Below, one piece after another: positions 1 to 13,924 of a stretch of 64,000 bases of DNA. This stretch comes from Perca fluviatilis. Taxonomy: Eukaryota; Chordata; Actinopteri; Perciformes; Percidae. The notes under the pieces were generated by a model. That model saw only the letters and a program-made list of their open reading frames with translations. It did not search any database and was not told the DNA's origin. How positions within the stretch are numbered: the first letter of the stretch is position 1; the number at the start of each line of letters is the position of its first letter. The stretch covers positions 24,976,079 to 25,040,078 of the forward strand of contig NC_053114.1 in NCBI RefSeq assembly GCF_010015445.1. The letters run 5' to 3'. Made by a program: the position numbers and the translations under genes.

Positions 1-2790
1 ACAGGTTCCTCTATTTTTCATGAATAAGGTCACTTATCAGTGAATGTAATGTCACCAAGTTCTCTTTATCAATTCAATAACAGTGTGAAAGTGAAAAAAA
101 ATAGTTGGGCCATTTCTTTGTAATACACCCCTGGGCTTTTTATTACGACTTCATTTCCTGTTGTAATATTGGAACGTCTCTATAATTGTAAAAGTGTAAT
201 AGACTCTAATATAATTTCATTTTGAACCCTGAATGGTCTATGTCATCTCTGCTCAATTTGAGTAGAATAATGATTTTTAATGGCCACACATGGCTTCCTG
301 TGACCTTATTCAATCTCTGGGCTGATCAAGAAATATATTGATTCAATTACAGTGCTGATGACAAGCGAACGGAGGAGAGGAGGGAAAAAGGTCAGCATAT
401 ATTTGAAAATGTAAATCTTAACAATGTCTTTTGGGTTTGCTGAAAAAAGCCATTATCAAATGCCATTTGGCTCCAGTGGCATGTACCTCTGCCTCCCACC
501 CCTCACCCCCACAAATGGGAATAGTTAGAATATTTAGGATATCCATATTGGATTTTTCCTTTGTCAGTGTGTGAGTTATATTAGATGCGTGTGCCTCTAT
601 TTTGCTCTTTGCTATGATTGTGTGGAATATAATGGCTCGCTTTATTTCTTTAGCATTACATGTCCACAACTGGCCTTTTGGAGACTTCCTAATGACCTTG
701 AGGTAATGACTTTCCAATGCTTTTGTATGAACCACATAGTTCTTTTGCTGCATTAAGCTGCTCTATAAGTAAATTAGCCTGTCTGTACTCAAACATTGAA
801 CAAAGCTCTCAAATCCATTCCTCCTCAAATTACATGCACACCACACTGTGCTCGACTAATTATTTGTTTGGTCATTAAAAACTCATTAAATTTAAATTGT
901 TCATTTGCATACCACTGTGTGTTGCATCATAAATTATTAATTGAAGATAAATAAATGAATTCAATTAGAAACATAAGTAATGTAACATATGCACCAACAA
1001 AGATCTGGTGCTTGTCTTTCTTTTGACATTGAGGAAAACTACAGTGCAACAGCACACTTTCCAATTGTCTGAATAAAGAGCTTGCACATTGAAAGGGATC
1101 CTTGTTAAAAGGGAATGACTGTACGGAATGTGAATTCCAGAAAGCAGATTTAAAGTGGTGCTGAAGAGTGTAGATCACAGCTACACGGCCATGACGAACA
1201 TAGTGGCAAATTATTTTTACAGAAAAAAAATGGAAAATATTTTCCTCTCCTCTGTTTTACATTTCACTGATTAACTCCCCCCCTCCCCTGCTGTCACTGT
1301 TTGGCTTTGATGAATTTCAATAAATTTACTTTTTCTCTTGCTGACAAATATTTAAGCAATCCAGCCAAAGAGAGGTAATTTTCCTTAACCAACTCATTAC
1401 CTCACATCTGTATGTGGTTTGTGGTTGGATCATCTTGTCTCAGGGCGGGAATCATCACAAACAATTACTCTGCAACCCAGCTTTTACTTTGTGTCAGGGT
1501 TTTTTTAAGACTGGGGATGTGATTCGATGCAATTCTTGTTGTTTCCGTTACTTTATATGCCCACTATTTTCCAGTTTCAGGGATTGGTAAATGTTCACCC
1601 TTTTTCAAATCACTTCATTAATTAAATGGGATTGGGAAAGGTTCTGAGCTAATGGATTAGAGTGGGGCTGGCTGGTTCAGGCCTTTTACCAGAGGTCACA
1701 TTTCATTTGCTGCCTATGTCAAGCGACCAGCAGAAGGGCCTCAGAGGCAATCTAATCAATGTCTGCGTGCCGTAGCCCTTAAATGAATCCATTAAAGTTA
1801 TGTGGATGCATCCTGCACAGAGAAAAAAAAGTCTCCTGATACCTCTGATAGAAATTAGCCTCTCTCCAATTAGGAGAGAAGCTGGGCTCATTCTGGATGC
1901 CAGCCAAAGCAGAATTAATAGGCCATCAGAGCCTCTTGTGTGTTAAATCCCATTTGTTTGCCGATGGTTTTTGAAAGCTCCTCCTCTGTTGCTCCAGGCC
2001 TAGCGTAAGACCCCGAACACCCACCAAAAAACTTCACTCATTAAATAAAGTTCTGGGAGGAGACGAGGCAGGGAGGGCTGGAGATCGGGGACAGAGCTGC
2101 AATTTAGGCTGGTGTTGTTGAAATGATGATTCTGAGGGGTCTGACTGAGCTGGGGTTGTGATTGCATTTGGGGTTTGGATGGGCTTAGTTTGTGGCCAGG
2201 AATGAAGCTAAGAGGACTTTAGCAGGACACTGGGGGGACGTTAGTCATGTGGGCCTCTTCAGCACCAACTTTATCTCAGCACTGTCCACTAATCCCACAA
2301 ATTGATCCTCAGTGTTTCTGTGTTTAAGTAGAGGAAAAGCTCTGACCAAATCTCTTTGGAAAAGGATGTCTGAAATGCCTAAACCTATCAGAGGGTGAGG
2401 TTTCACCCCTGCAATTTTTCAAGCACTTTGTGGCACACGATCATTATTTTCTGTATGCCTGAAAACACGCAGCATCATATGAGATAATTACTGGACATAT
2501 ACTTTACTTAAGGAGTAACAGCTTTTGGCATGCCTGACTCACAAAGTTAAGAAGTCGGCACTTGGAGTTTGTTGCTTAGAATAAACTATGTTCTTCTGTA
2601 AGATTTTATTCATCACTGTATGTCTGGTTGTCCACATAGTGTTTTTTTTTATTTTTCAGCTTAAGCGGGACCAATTAATTAATTTGAGGACTTTTTCAGT
2701 ATATTACTTTCAAATCACTGGTTGCAGTCTAATCTTAGTTAAAAGATTATATAAAATAATTTGAACAAATAACTGTAGTCATGTGTCCAT
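1..2790. other. Gene-free stretch, probable stk33-lmo1 intergenic
   Basis: No credible coding exon is seen on either strand. The ORFs here are short, have no splice context and show no recognisable protein. The sequence is AT-rich with scattered TAATTA/ATTAAT-type homeodomain-like motifs. By the human order LMO1-STK33-TRIM66 (established knowledge) this would lie between stk33 and lmo1. Enhancer content is possible but unproven. Confidence 0.5.
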
Positions 2791-3027
2791 CTAATTGTCA
2801 AGCGAATTTTAAGCGAACTTTCAAAATGTCGCAAAAAGAAGAAAAAAAGAAAATGCGAATTAGAAGCTTTCCATCGCTCTAAACCATCAACTGGTTTAGA
2901 GCGAATAAACTAGACTATGCAAAGCATAGTTTCGTCACAAGTTGACAAGTGGAGTTTGTGGAGCAAACCGGCTTGCTAAATCAAAGAGTTTAGAAGCTAA
3001 GTTCTTTGGCTAAATGGAGAGAGGTAT

Positions 3028-3314
3028 AGTACAAGCTGGCCACTTGTGCAGAATAAAGGGTTGTGGCAGAGACATTTGGTGTAAGCAAGACATCCGTTCA
3101 CCGCTGTGTATGCGCGGTGTGCAGGGCCATACAATTCAAGCTGTTGAACCAATTTGTCAATTTACCCGACGTGGCTGAGGCAGAGGCAATAGCGCACCGT
3201 AACTCCACTACGCACCTTTTGCCACAAGTGTACGGCGCACTGGATGGAACCCATATCCCGATCTTTCCCCCATCCGATGGATACCGGGACTATAGTCATG
3301 TGAGTTACATGTGA
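3028..3314 (+). pseudogene. Harbinger (HARBI1-like) transposase fragment, broken
   Basis: The translation contains an AETFGVSKTSVHRCV helix-turn-helix-like segment followed by GALDGTHIPI and GYRDY, the region of PIF/Harbinger (HARBI1) transposases that carries the first Asp of the DDE catalytic triad. The same frame extends upstream to about 3028 but is cut by an in-frame TAA at 3054-3056, where the family usually has an aromatic residue. Downstream the frame runs into a tandem 11-bp repeat and stops, so the second Asp and the Glu of the triad are missing. It is a dead fragment of a family whose full-length transposases are around 350 aa. Confidence 0.75.
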
Positions 3315-3352
3315 GTTACATGTGAGTTACATGTGAGTTACATGTGAGTTAC
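3300..3352 (+). repeat. 11-bp tandem repeat, about 5 copies
   Basis: GTGAGTTACAT is repeated four times, followed by a partial fifth copy. The array begins inside the transposase reading frame just after the GYRDY motif and accounts for its loss. Confidence 0.9.
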
Positions 3353-3549
3353 GTCACACTTATTCGGCAAAGCTGTTTCCACCTCTCATTTTGCGCATTA
3401 ATTAATTAACGCTTTTTCGAAAAAGGCAAAAACAACATCAAGCGAGCGTACATTTTTTTGCGAATTTGAGGACGTTTTTTAGAATTTTGCCATTTCCATC
3501 AACATTTTCTAATGCGATACTTCAATGTGCGCATACAAATATATAGTGG

Positions 3550-6500
3550 CTATAGTAATTATGACGGGAGCAAAAAGGAAGTCTGACATAGTTTAAAAGC
3601 GACAAAGTCCAAAAGCACACGACTTTCACCCTGGAGACCAGTGTTCGTATCCTCTGGGAAACTAAAAGTCGACCTTGTTATTTTAAGTGTTGTTCGTAAG
3701 TTAACTTTCATACATAACTACATCACATTCACCTCCCTACGTGAAGTAGTTACGTACGGAAGTACTTATTTTAAACCAATTAATGTGTCCTAATTTAGTG
3801 ATAACCTAGCCTACATCTTCTATGAGGGTCATCAACTGGTAAGGAGGCAGACTTTTTTTCCTGTGACATGTTAGCTTTAGCTTCATTATTAGCACAATAT
3901 CATACATGTATATGTAACTATTAAGTGCTTTAGAACCCTTTTGAAGGATTCCTGTTTTAAAACAAATCAGTTGGAAACAAAATAAGTGCAGTGTCCAGTG
4001 CAAGCTTTTGAGGCGTACAGGACATATTAACCCCTATTAACTGCCGCTTGCTACAGTACATTTAAGAACAGATGAAAAAAGAGATGTTACATTGTAGCAA
4101 ACGCAAACATTTCAAGCATCAGTGATGTAACTTCGGAATGAAGGCTTTTGTTCCCAGAAATAGCTTGGTCCCAAATAGCTGGCTGTTAGCAAATTGCACG
4201 TATTATCCAGCATCATAATCATGGCAGGTGTATTGCTCAGGACCCAAGGAAGTGCAGTGTTGAATGTAAAGTTGTTTGGATGAGCGGCTCTCAGGAAAGC
4301 TGCAAGCAGCCATAACAGTGTCCAAGGAATCAGCCCGTTCCGATTAGGCACATTTTGAACGGGCACTCTACTGGTTTTATAAGAATATCTTTATTAAAGT
4401 TACAACCTTGGAGGGTGAACATACTCTGAGGATACTTTATAGGCAGAAACAAAACAGCAAAGATGAGGTTTTCTTTGGAGATGTTGCTGCCTCATTTGAG
4501 CCACTGTATGCAACAAAAGCACTGACTCACCTTGACAAAAGTAGTGATAACCTCCAAATGAACTGCTCCCACCCAAATCAAGCAGCCAACCAAAATAACA
4601 CAGAGATGTGCAGCTCAGAGGGGAGGCCTGAAACTACTGCTGCTGCACAGAGAAGTTTACATACTGAACCCACTGGAGGGCCATTACAGCTCAACCGTTC
4701 TTTTCACTGCACTGATAAACAACAATTCCCAGAGTCCCCGAGTCCTCCATTGTCCGAATTTACATGAGGTTTTGGGGCTTCAGCGCATGTGAGCGATGGA
4801 GGTCAGAGCGAGTGTGTTTTCACAAACACATGCAACACAAGGAGAATGATAAGCATAACTTTCCCTAAAATACCACTCTGTTAAAAAATTCCAAAGAAAG
4901 CTTTTTTAAAATGCGTGAATGCACAAATACACCTGCATGTACACATACTGTATTCATGTCTCCTGAAACGTGCACATTGCATCCTCATATGTACATGCAC
5001 ACACATTCAAACGTGGTTATTTTCATGCTGCTATAGACAAACCATATGTAAATGAGATCTAAAATGGCTCTCATGCTTGCCCTCTTTCTCCGGTGCCAGA
5101 GTCACGCATCATTGTCAGCAGCCAGCAAAACAAGATGAAATAAAATTCTAAGCCGTCCTGGCAGTCAAGGACACCATTCCCTCACCGTAATAGCCTGTAT
5201 CGCCTAGCCACTCCATGTGTAGCTTTTCTTCATTGCTCTGGGCTTTTATTCCTAGCAATAAGCTCTTTATCACTCCTCAACACAATTCATTTAAAACCAC
5301 CGTCAAGAAGCAATCAAACCTTAAGTAAGAGGATTCAAAGTCAGTGTGTTATTGTTAAGCAAAGTAGCATTACTTCATTTCCATAATGCACCCGGACAGA
5401 GATGCCAAATAGGTAATAATAAAGAACAGTATGCAAGAAAACAGTTAATTTTTTTTCTTCTCATTTTTACTAAATTTAGATGCAATACTTTATCCACCCA
5501 TGTCATTTCCTCCTCTCTTCTTTCCTGATTTTTGCTGTTTCCTGCCTCCAGAATGACATTATGTTTGGGTTAGTTGTCTTTCTGCCTCGGACACCTATGA
5601 TTTAGCAATTCTTGACATATCCATTACATCTCACAGATTGGCTGTTCTCCTTTCCCTGTGTCTCGGAAACCTATAGAAATGACATGTACCTTCTATTTTT
5701 TTCTCAGATGTCCTCGCTTCACAGGTGGTGCATTTAGAAAGAAGTGGATTCTAATTTCAGGAGTGTTCCCTTACTATTAACTATAGCTACAGGAGAGACA
5801 TCAATCTTGACAAGGTCTTTTTGAACCACCTCTAAAAATGCAATACTATTGTGTATTTTTCACCTGCTCTCCACAGCCCGACCATAGATGGGCATTTCAT
5901 TTATGATTTAGTATCTGCATTATTTTTGTTACTATAACAGTGCTTGAGAAATAGTTCACATGTCATCATTATGTATCTCTTATATGTTGATGGCTTAGGT
6001 AGAAGGTTTGGTCTCCTCTCTTCTACCGCAGAGATGCAATCAATTTGACAACAGGTGTCATCATCGCCACAATCATCTTCATCCTCCCAGCAATGTTTAC
6101 TTGAAACCAGCTTCAGCTTCCAGAGGCACCTCAGTCCTTTTACATTGATGTTTACTTGTGGATTGATCTTCATCCTCATGTGTTTGCAGTTCTATTGAAT
6201 CTTGATTTTTACATTCTTGACCGTTGACATTAATTGATCCAGTGAAAGAGGAAGTTCATCATGCAGCAACTACCTAAACGTATGAATGGATTCTGTAAAA
6301 CCGCATGACCAAAAGGTCGCTATATGCCCCCATAGAAATGAGTCTGGTATCCATATTAATTACACAATGATTTCCAATACAAAGAAAATGTGTTTCTTTT
6401 GGATATTCATGGGTCTTTTAGAACTCACCTTAAAAGTTTACACATACAGCACTATATCTTGCATAGCGATACCAATCTTTATTTTTTCATCTCTTTAGGC

Positions 6501-9500
6501 ACCAAGGCCTTGAGCTGGAAACCATCACTTATTATATTACTGTATTTGTTTTATTAAATTAGATATAACGGGGTCTCACTTCACAAACACACTTTACAGA
6601 AAGGCATTTATATTCCAGTTATCATCAAATAGCCCAGTAAGTGGTGGTGTTTGTTAAGCATAAGTATGATGGTTTAATTCCATGTCCACTCTCCCATCCC
6701 TTTAGTGCTTTCTGTTTAATACACCTACTTCCTCACCAGGGAGATTAAGGCTAATGCCTAAAGGATCACAGCCCAAAATTGAAAAGAATTAACTGTAATT
6801 AGCACGCTAACAAATGGCTAATAAGATGGCAATTGTTATATTTTTTATATAACCTGTAATGCTACTCTTGAGAACCTCATTTTCAATGATGGTGAAATGG
6901 GGTATAGAGTTATTTTAATATCAATCGTTTCAATTTGGTCCATAAAATAAATGGAGGTTAAATAAATATAAATATAAAAAGTATTTTCTTTCACAGCTCT
7001 ACTCTGTTTTCGCCAGTGTCTTTACCTTTTGTGCTACATCCTAGCAAATGTGACACAACACTGCTAAAGACAGGTAAGCATATATTAAGCAACGCATCAT
7101 TACACCAACACCACAGCCACTGTAGTACAGCACATAAAAGACCCTGCTAACTGTTCCTTCGACCTGTAAACTCCGCTAATTAACAGTATGCCTTTTGTAC
7201 CTTGCCAGCTCTATGCGTTTCTTCGAGGCGATGTAAGCCCTGCAACAATCTGCAACCCAATTGTCACTGAAAGAAAAAGTGAGACAGGCAGTAGTGAGCA
7301 GGAATTCATTGGCTCTGATAGTTATTGGATGGGTTTGTTTTTTCCCCTCTTTTCTCACCTTCTGCTTGCTGTGGCTGCTGCCATTGCTGGTGTCTTTCCA
7401 CCCCAACACTAATGAAAATAATAATAATGATAAGAATAGCATCACTTCAATCTCACTTTCAGTGATTACATTGTTCTACGCGTTTCCATTTCTGCTTAAA
7501 TTATATTTAACTTCATCTGCTGTGGTCCGCAAACAGGATTACTGGTACTTATCTGAAATGAAAGTGCATTTTTAACGCAGTTTAATAACGAGAGTGGAAA
7601 ATCCAGTCCGTAGCAATAAAGCTGAAACTAATTCATTTCAATGGCTGTCGGCACAGAGTGTTTCAATTCTTCCTTACATGCCCATTCCCACTGTTAAAAA
7701 CTGTAAAAGAAAGGAGGCAGAAGGCCATTTGTGTAATCTGCTGCCACCTGACATGAGCTTGGTGATCAGAGAAACACTGAAGGATCTTCATCCAGCCTTT
7801 AAGAGCCTCTTCAGAGAGCCACTAAAAGGGCCAACTTAAAAGCAACCGAGATCATCAAACTCTGCAACTTTTCTTAAAAGTCTTGAGCAGAGTGGAGGGT
7901 GAAGGGGTGGACTGGTAGGATGGGGAAGAGAGAAACTGCTGCATATTCTCATGCATCTAAAGTGGTCAGCAGTTTGAACCTGTCCGTGCCTCCTGTTCCA
8001 TTATGGAATAGTAGCACAAGGGCCTGTTTGTTCGCCAAACACAATTAACAAGGTTTCTGCTGCACATCAATACTGCTATTTGCATAGGGTATTGATCTGA
8101 AGTCCTTATAATCACAAAATGTTAATTGCACCAATTAATTCTCAATCTGTTTGTGCCCTTGTCTGGCCGCCTTGAGCCCTGAAGGTCAGTGTGAAAATGA
8201 ACTGCTCTTTGATTCTCCTCCAGGAAAAGATTTTTTCTCAAGACAACACAGTTTGCTATTCTGAAATCAAAAGGCCCTACCACCCTTTATCATTATTATC
8301 ATTCCCTGTGAGTAGCAGCTAATGGGGTTGAAATCTTGTGATCTGGTTTGTCCTTTTATACAAGGTTTCTCTTGTCTCGTTCATTAACCAGGGCCGCCTC
8401 CTCTTCTCTGCACAGCCACGGCTATTTACACCTCAAAGACACAGTATCCCCTTTATATTGACTAATAAGTCATTTTCTGAGACAATGCATTGCCCATTTG
8501 ATTCATAGCCCATTCGCGGTGCCTGTGAGTTTCCCTCTGTCTCTGGTCCTGTGCTACACCATGTTATTACATGCTGAAACATGACCTCCTGGTTTACTGT
8601 CTGTTTGAGATGATCAGAATAATAAGTCAGAGCTGTCTACTCTGCTGCTCCTCTGTCTGTGATATGTAGGTAGGTAGGCCCCCTTCCTTTGTTGTGTGCT
8701 ACACTCATTTTTTATATCCAGAAATGGCACTATATATATATATATAACTACAGCAATATAAGTAGTATAAGTATACTGTAAGTGTAAATATATATATAAT
8801 TATACATGCATTTTATATCAGTATAGAAAGTATAAATAATTATTTGAATATATATTATATGAAATGTATTGCTTCTTTAAGTGATGAGAACAAATTATAT
8901 CTTTGCATTGGCTGTTTTTACCAGTATTGATTGGAGTTAATTGCTTTTTCCGCTATCTTCATAAGGTCAACAACAAGAACACAATTAAAGGTTTTGCAAC
9001 ATGTTTCACTCACTGGTATCTGTACATAACAGTGCAGAAGGACCTCTCCTGCAGTCCCCGTCATCCATGCCTGAACACAGCCAAATGACAAATGAGCCAC
9101 CCTGTGTGAAAGATGAATTTCAATCCACTACACCTGTGCCACCCCACCAAATGAAAGGACTGATTGCCTCCAATTGCATATTTAAAATGCTTAATTCCTC
9201 CATTAAGAAACCTATTTACATGAATTAGGGACAATTAGCATTTTCAGACCCACTTCAACTTTGTTCGCCCCTCTCCATTAACATTTGAAAGTGACGGCTG
9301 CCAGACACAAGAAAGCCCCTCCATCTGATTTGTTCTGACCTACTATGACGGCTGCCTGGATGGACTTTTTTATCTGTAGCACCTCACTAAAGGAGGGGGT
9401 TGGCCCGGGGTCTATAGTAAGTCACCTCATTATGGTTAATCAACAAAAGCCATTGAATGAAAGACAACAGAGTGAAGGGCAAAGAGGTGTCTGAGTTTAA

Positions 9501-9680
9501 AAAGTTAAGGTGCAGGTCTTCAACCTTACACACCTTTTATCTAAGAGACATTTCATTAATTGCATGTGCTGGAGCTCCTCTCTAACCGTATGTTGCACAT
9601 TGAACATTCAAGGGGAAAAGTAAACAATCTGTGGCCTTTAAACTGTCAGAAGTGGAAATAATGAAGAAAAAAGTTGATTA
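3550..9680. other. Gene-free stretch
   Basis: No gene is supported. The ORFs (for example around 4408-4767, 7176-7575 and 9001-9228) start at arbitrary codons, overlap one another on both strands and lack family motifs. A box-B-like GTTCGTATCC near 3643 suggests an old SINE or other repeat at 3560-3680. Short TA runs occur near 8730-8860. Otherwise this is AT-rich sequence with scattered ATTA motifs. Confidence 0.5.
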
Positions 9681-9684
9681 AGAC

Positions 9685-9685
<1 letters not shown>

Positions 9686-9744
<59 letters not shown>

Positions 9745-9755
9745 GAGAGAGAGAG
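9686..9755 (+). repeat. (GA)n microsatellite
   Basis: An almost uninterrupted GA dinucleotide run of about 70 bp with one GAGC interruption. It abuts the 5' truncated edge of the L2-like LINE. Confidence 0.97.
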
Positions 9756-9756
9756 C

Positions 9757-11190
9757 TTGTTTCGATGATTATATTCATGGTAAATTCAAAGAGGTATGTG
9801 ATACTATTGGTCCCAGCCTCTTGTCTGTAATAAATAGCTCTCTTATGAATGGCAAAGTCCCATCTAGCTTTAAACATGTTGTGGTTCAGCCTCTAATTAA
9901 AAAAAAAACAACCTTGACCCTACTGATTGTAACAGCTTTAGGCCTATTTCTAAATTATCGTTTATGTCAAAGATTTTGGAGAAGGTTGTTCTTGCTCAGC
10001 TCTCTTCATTATTAAGTGAAAATAATGTCTTGGACAATTTTTAGTCTGTTTTCAGAGTACACCATAGCACAGAAACAGCACTTCTTAAAGTGCTAAATGA
10101 TTTGTTTCTGTTCGGTGACAGAGAAACTTGTGGTGTCTTACTCTTGCTGGACCTTAGTGCTGCATTTTACACTGTTAATCATGCCATCTTGTTGGATCAC
10201 CTTCAGCATAGGGTAGGGATCCAGGCTGTTGGTCTACAGTGGTTCAATTCTTATTTAAAAAAATATAACCTTTTCTGTTGAAATTGGAAATATCTCCTCT
10301 TCGGCAGCGATTACATGCGGAGTACCTCAAGGTTCGATTTTAGGGCCAATTTTATTCTCTTTGTACATGCTCCCATTGGGCTCCATTCTTCACAAACATA
10401 ACATGGGGACTTTAGCCTCAAGTGTGCGCCCTTTTGCCAGAAATCTAAGGTTTCATCTTTGACCCAGCATTAAAATTTGACAAACAAATCAGTTCTGTTG
10501 TTAAATGTAGCTTTTTTCATCTCAGAACTATTGCTAAACTAAAATCCTTCCTCTGTCATAAGGACTTGGAGACTGTTATTCATGCTCTTATTTTGTCTAG
10601 TATTGACTACTGCAATTCCTTGTATTCTGGGATTTGCCAATCATCTTTATCACGCCTGCACCTTGTCCAGAATGCTGCTGCTAGATTGTTGACTGGTACC
10701 AAAAGGAGGGATCATATCACCCCGATAATGGCTTCTCTTCACTGGTTACCGTTCAAATATAGAATTGATTTTAAGGTAATGTTACTTGTTTTTAAGGCAT
10801 TACATGGATTGGCCCCTTTATATATTGCTGATCTCCTTACCCTACATCACTCCTCCAGGAACCTAAGATCGTCTAATCAGTTCCTTTTAGCTATTCCACA
10901 GTCTCGGATGAAAACAAAGGGTGATCATGCCTTCTCCGTTGTGGCCCCGATACTCTGGAACAAACTTCCCATTCATATTATGTCCTCCTCTACTGCCGAG
11001 ATCTTTAAGTCTCATCCTAAAACACATTTTTATTCTTTGGCGTATGATTTAGTTTAGGGACAAGTGTGTTGTCTATATTCTTATTGTCTTCCTTTGTTTT
11101 TGTAACATAATATAAATTTGTACAGCACTTTGTTCAGCCTAGGTTGGTTTTAAATGTGCTCTATAAATAAATTGACTTGACTTGACTTGG
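9757..11190 (+). mobile_element. L2-clade (CR1/L2) LINE fragment, inactivated
   Basis: Conceptual translation in changing frames shows reverse transcriptase blocks of L2-type non-LTR elements: a PLIKK/ISKLSFMSKILEKV block (9885-10000), LLDLSAAFYTVNHAILLDHL near 10150 and [10 protein letters not shown] near 10318. From 10566 there is the typical 3' domain (SSIDYCNSLYSG, LHLVQNAAARLLTGTKRRDH, SLHWLPFKYRIDFK). It ends with the usual fish L2 tail, GCTCTATAAATAAATTGACT plus short TTGACT repeats (about 11158-11188). The 5' part is missing (truncation at the GA repeat). Frameshifts and an in-frame stop break the ORF. The stretch that should hold the YADD catalytic motif is deleted around 10410-10430. 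It cannot be autonomous. Confidence 0.85.
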
Positions 11191-13195
11191 TTGAAGATAT
11201 ATCAATATCTCTTTAGTTGCATAAATACTCATTTGTGTTTGTGTGAGAAAGAGTGTGAGTAATTGTGCACATGTACATTGTGGTCTTACGGATCTGCTTA
11301 TGAATATCACTAAAACTCCTTTGTGCATCTCAAAAAGTAAATTTAATTTAGTGTTGTAATGTTTGACTTGTGGCCATAAATCCATTTTATGTTATTAAAT
11401 ATACGCAAATAAGTTTGACAATTTTGAAAAATGTAGCTAATCTAATACCTGCATTTCTAAGACCCAACATGACTAAACTTTACTGGTTCTGCCAGATTTG
11501 AGACCTGAAGCAAAACAGTATTTTTGCTTTATTTCATCCATTACTGACTGTTAACTCGCCAGGCGATTGCATTGCATTGGTTACACTCTTCTTCTTCTGT
11601 CTCTCCCTCTTACCACTGGGTATTTGAATATTGAATTGCAACATATAGCACATATCAGAGAGAATGAGAGAAACATTTCTTAATAAATTACATTTGAAAA
11701 TAACTGAACCAGACCTAAGCCTCAAGCTTTGTCAGGCCTTGTTGAGTTTGAGTCTGGTAGCAGAGCTGCTATATACAGGAAGCTGCTATTACAAAACACA
11801 CAGTTTCGCGTTAGCTGACAGTGAAGTATAACAAATTTATTTAAGGTTAAGAAGGTAGGGTTTAAAGGGTCAGGTCACCAAAATCACAGAATTTTTTTTT
11901 TAAGCTTACCCCAAGTGGTATGAAGCAAAGATGATAGTTCGGAGGCCATGATTCACTATAAACATCTTAAACTCAGACTTTGAACTTGATTAAACATTGT
12001 AATTCAATGTAAAGAGGAAATATGCAACAGAAGTAGGCTGAAAATGTAAGTACACACGTTGGAAATGGGAAGAGGGTTGTTTTGTGCTCAATTACTTCCT
12101 CAGACAAAATGTATGCGCCTTCTGGCCAAGAGTTTTGCTGGCTAAAGGGCTTTGCTCTTGAACTAAGTTTGATGAGCAAAGAGACGCAGCTGGCTTGAAA
12201 TGCCCTCTTCAGCAGTTCAAACACCAATATTGTACAACAAGAGGTAAACACTGGGGTTGACCCTCAACTTTAAAACAGCCTGCTCACCAGCAGAATAGTC
12301 TGCAAAGAGTATATGACTGTTACACTAACTTGTGAAGATGGAAGTATCTATTCATGCCACCATATATAAACACCATCATATGATACAGACATTATATCTG
12401 GCAGCCTTTATGTTGGCCAGAGCCACTTGCTGATGATTTTTGTTGCTTTGTGTTTTGACATTAGCCATAACCGTCCTGTATTTCTCTATCTCCTCATGGA
12501 GGTTGAAGGCACTAACTAACCAATCTCTGCAGTATGTCCACTGACTTTCCTACCTCGCTGCAGCTATCCCAGTGAATAGATTCTGTTCTTCTTCTTTTCA
12601 TTGAAACCAGTTTAGTTTTCATACAATGTTACAAACAAGCATGCTTTTTTCCAACATGCTAAATTAATAAAATTTCTATTCTTATTTCTTATACCCTTTT
12701 TTTTTTTTTACAAGGATATGAGAATTGATCATGTGAAGAGATCATGTGACAGATTGCAGTTTATGTATGGGGTGTATAAGCCCATCTATACAAGGTCATC
12801 ATGTGAATGGAAGTTATTAGGCACATGTGTAGATACCTTTCCACCAACCAGATATATTATCTTGATTTTCTGCTTTACAGTATGTCAGCTCACATTTTCC
12901 AATACCTGGCTTCCCTCGGCTCCCCTTGCCTGTGTCTGCTCAACAATAATTCCTCCATGACTCATTTAATATGACATTCAGAAACACAGATTTTCCTGTC
13001 TGAATAGGCAAGTTTAATCTGTTTGTTTTTGTTCTTCAACACTCGATTGTGCCACCAATTGTGAAGTCCTTGTGCCTGACAGGACATATAAATGTTAAAC
13101 CAAACTGCCAATGTTTGATCATCCACTAATGTCAAATTTAACTCTAGATATACAAGTATATCCAAGTTATGCCGTTTATCCTCATCACAACTTCT
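11191..13195. other. Gene-free stretch
   Basis: No coding feature supported. Short ORFs lack motifs. The piece around 11860-11990 has a repeat-like look, but no ends could be defined. Confidence 0.45.
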
Positions 13196-13199
13196 TTCT

Positions 13200-13337
13200 G
13201 TATTTATTGTTTATTTCATATTAATGTTTAATATGTTTGTTTGTTTGTTTATGTATGCACCTTTCACCAAGGCAAATTCCACATAAGTGGATTTATTGTG
13301 GCAATAAAACCTTTTCAGATTCTGATTTCGGATTCTG
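13200..13337 (+). mobile_element. LINE 3'-end fragment
   Basis: The run CACCAAGGCAAATTCC, then TGTGGCAATAAAACCTTTTC and short GATTCTGATT-type repeats matches the usual 3' end of fish non-LTR retrotransposons (a stereotyped tail followed by a hexamer repeat). Only the tail is present, so the clade is left open. Confidence 0.45.
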
Positions 13338-13924
13338 AACTTCATCATCTGTGCTTACTTCTGCTCTTCCACCTTTTGCTTGGTCATTTATTTGCACTAA
13401 ATACATGTGTGTGAGTGTTGTTCTGCTCAGTGTAGTGTTACTTGTGCCAACACACACATCCATTTCTGCTCGATTGTTATACTTAAGGTGAAGCCCTTTT
13501 GCTCGTAACTGAATTTGCATTTATTTCAACTTTTAAAACAGTATGTTAGTCTGGAAGAAGAAAAGCAGATTTGGTTCAATGTGCTGTCTGAATGACAGAA
13601 GTTAATGATTTGATGCATCTGTTCACATGAATCTTTAAAATATAAATTAATTTGTTTTTAATGAATTAGTTATTTGAATAAGAAGACAAAAAAGTCCTTA
13701 TCTGGATAAACTTTAAGCTAGCAGTTCTTTTCGGTGTACAGTTCACTGTGGGATTTTTTTCCCACGTAAATATGTTATTTGAAACCATATAGAGCTACTA
13801 TTTTTGTTTTATATAAACGATGGCCCTGAGAGCTCAACTCACTGCAAATTAAGAAAACATGCAAAACATTTATTTCAGGGCACACCAAAGAACAATCAAA
13901 TTCCATAGTCTTACTGGATTTAAC

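Larger units (their letters stand above)
2795..3545 (+). mobile_element. Probable degenerate PIF/Harbinger element (approximate limits)
   Basis: This stretch surrounds a Harbinger transposase fragment and differs from its surroundings: it is rich in GCGAA/TTCGC and poly-A/poly-T. The two ends are only loosely inverted relative to each other (GCGAATTAGAAG near 2856 and CTAATGCGAT near 3510). No clean terminal inverted repeat or target duplication could be fixed, so the limits are guesses. Confidence 0.4.

Noticed and set aside
4408..4767. 119-aa plus-strand ORF
   Set aside because: Starts at a TTG, with no motifs, no splice signals and no homology I recognise.
7176..7575. Overlapping ORFs on both strands
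   Set aside because: No recognisable domain; hydrophobic runs come from T-rich sequence.
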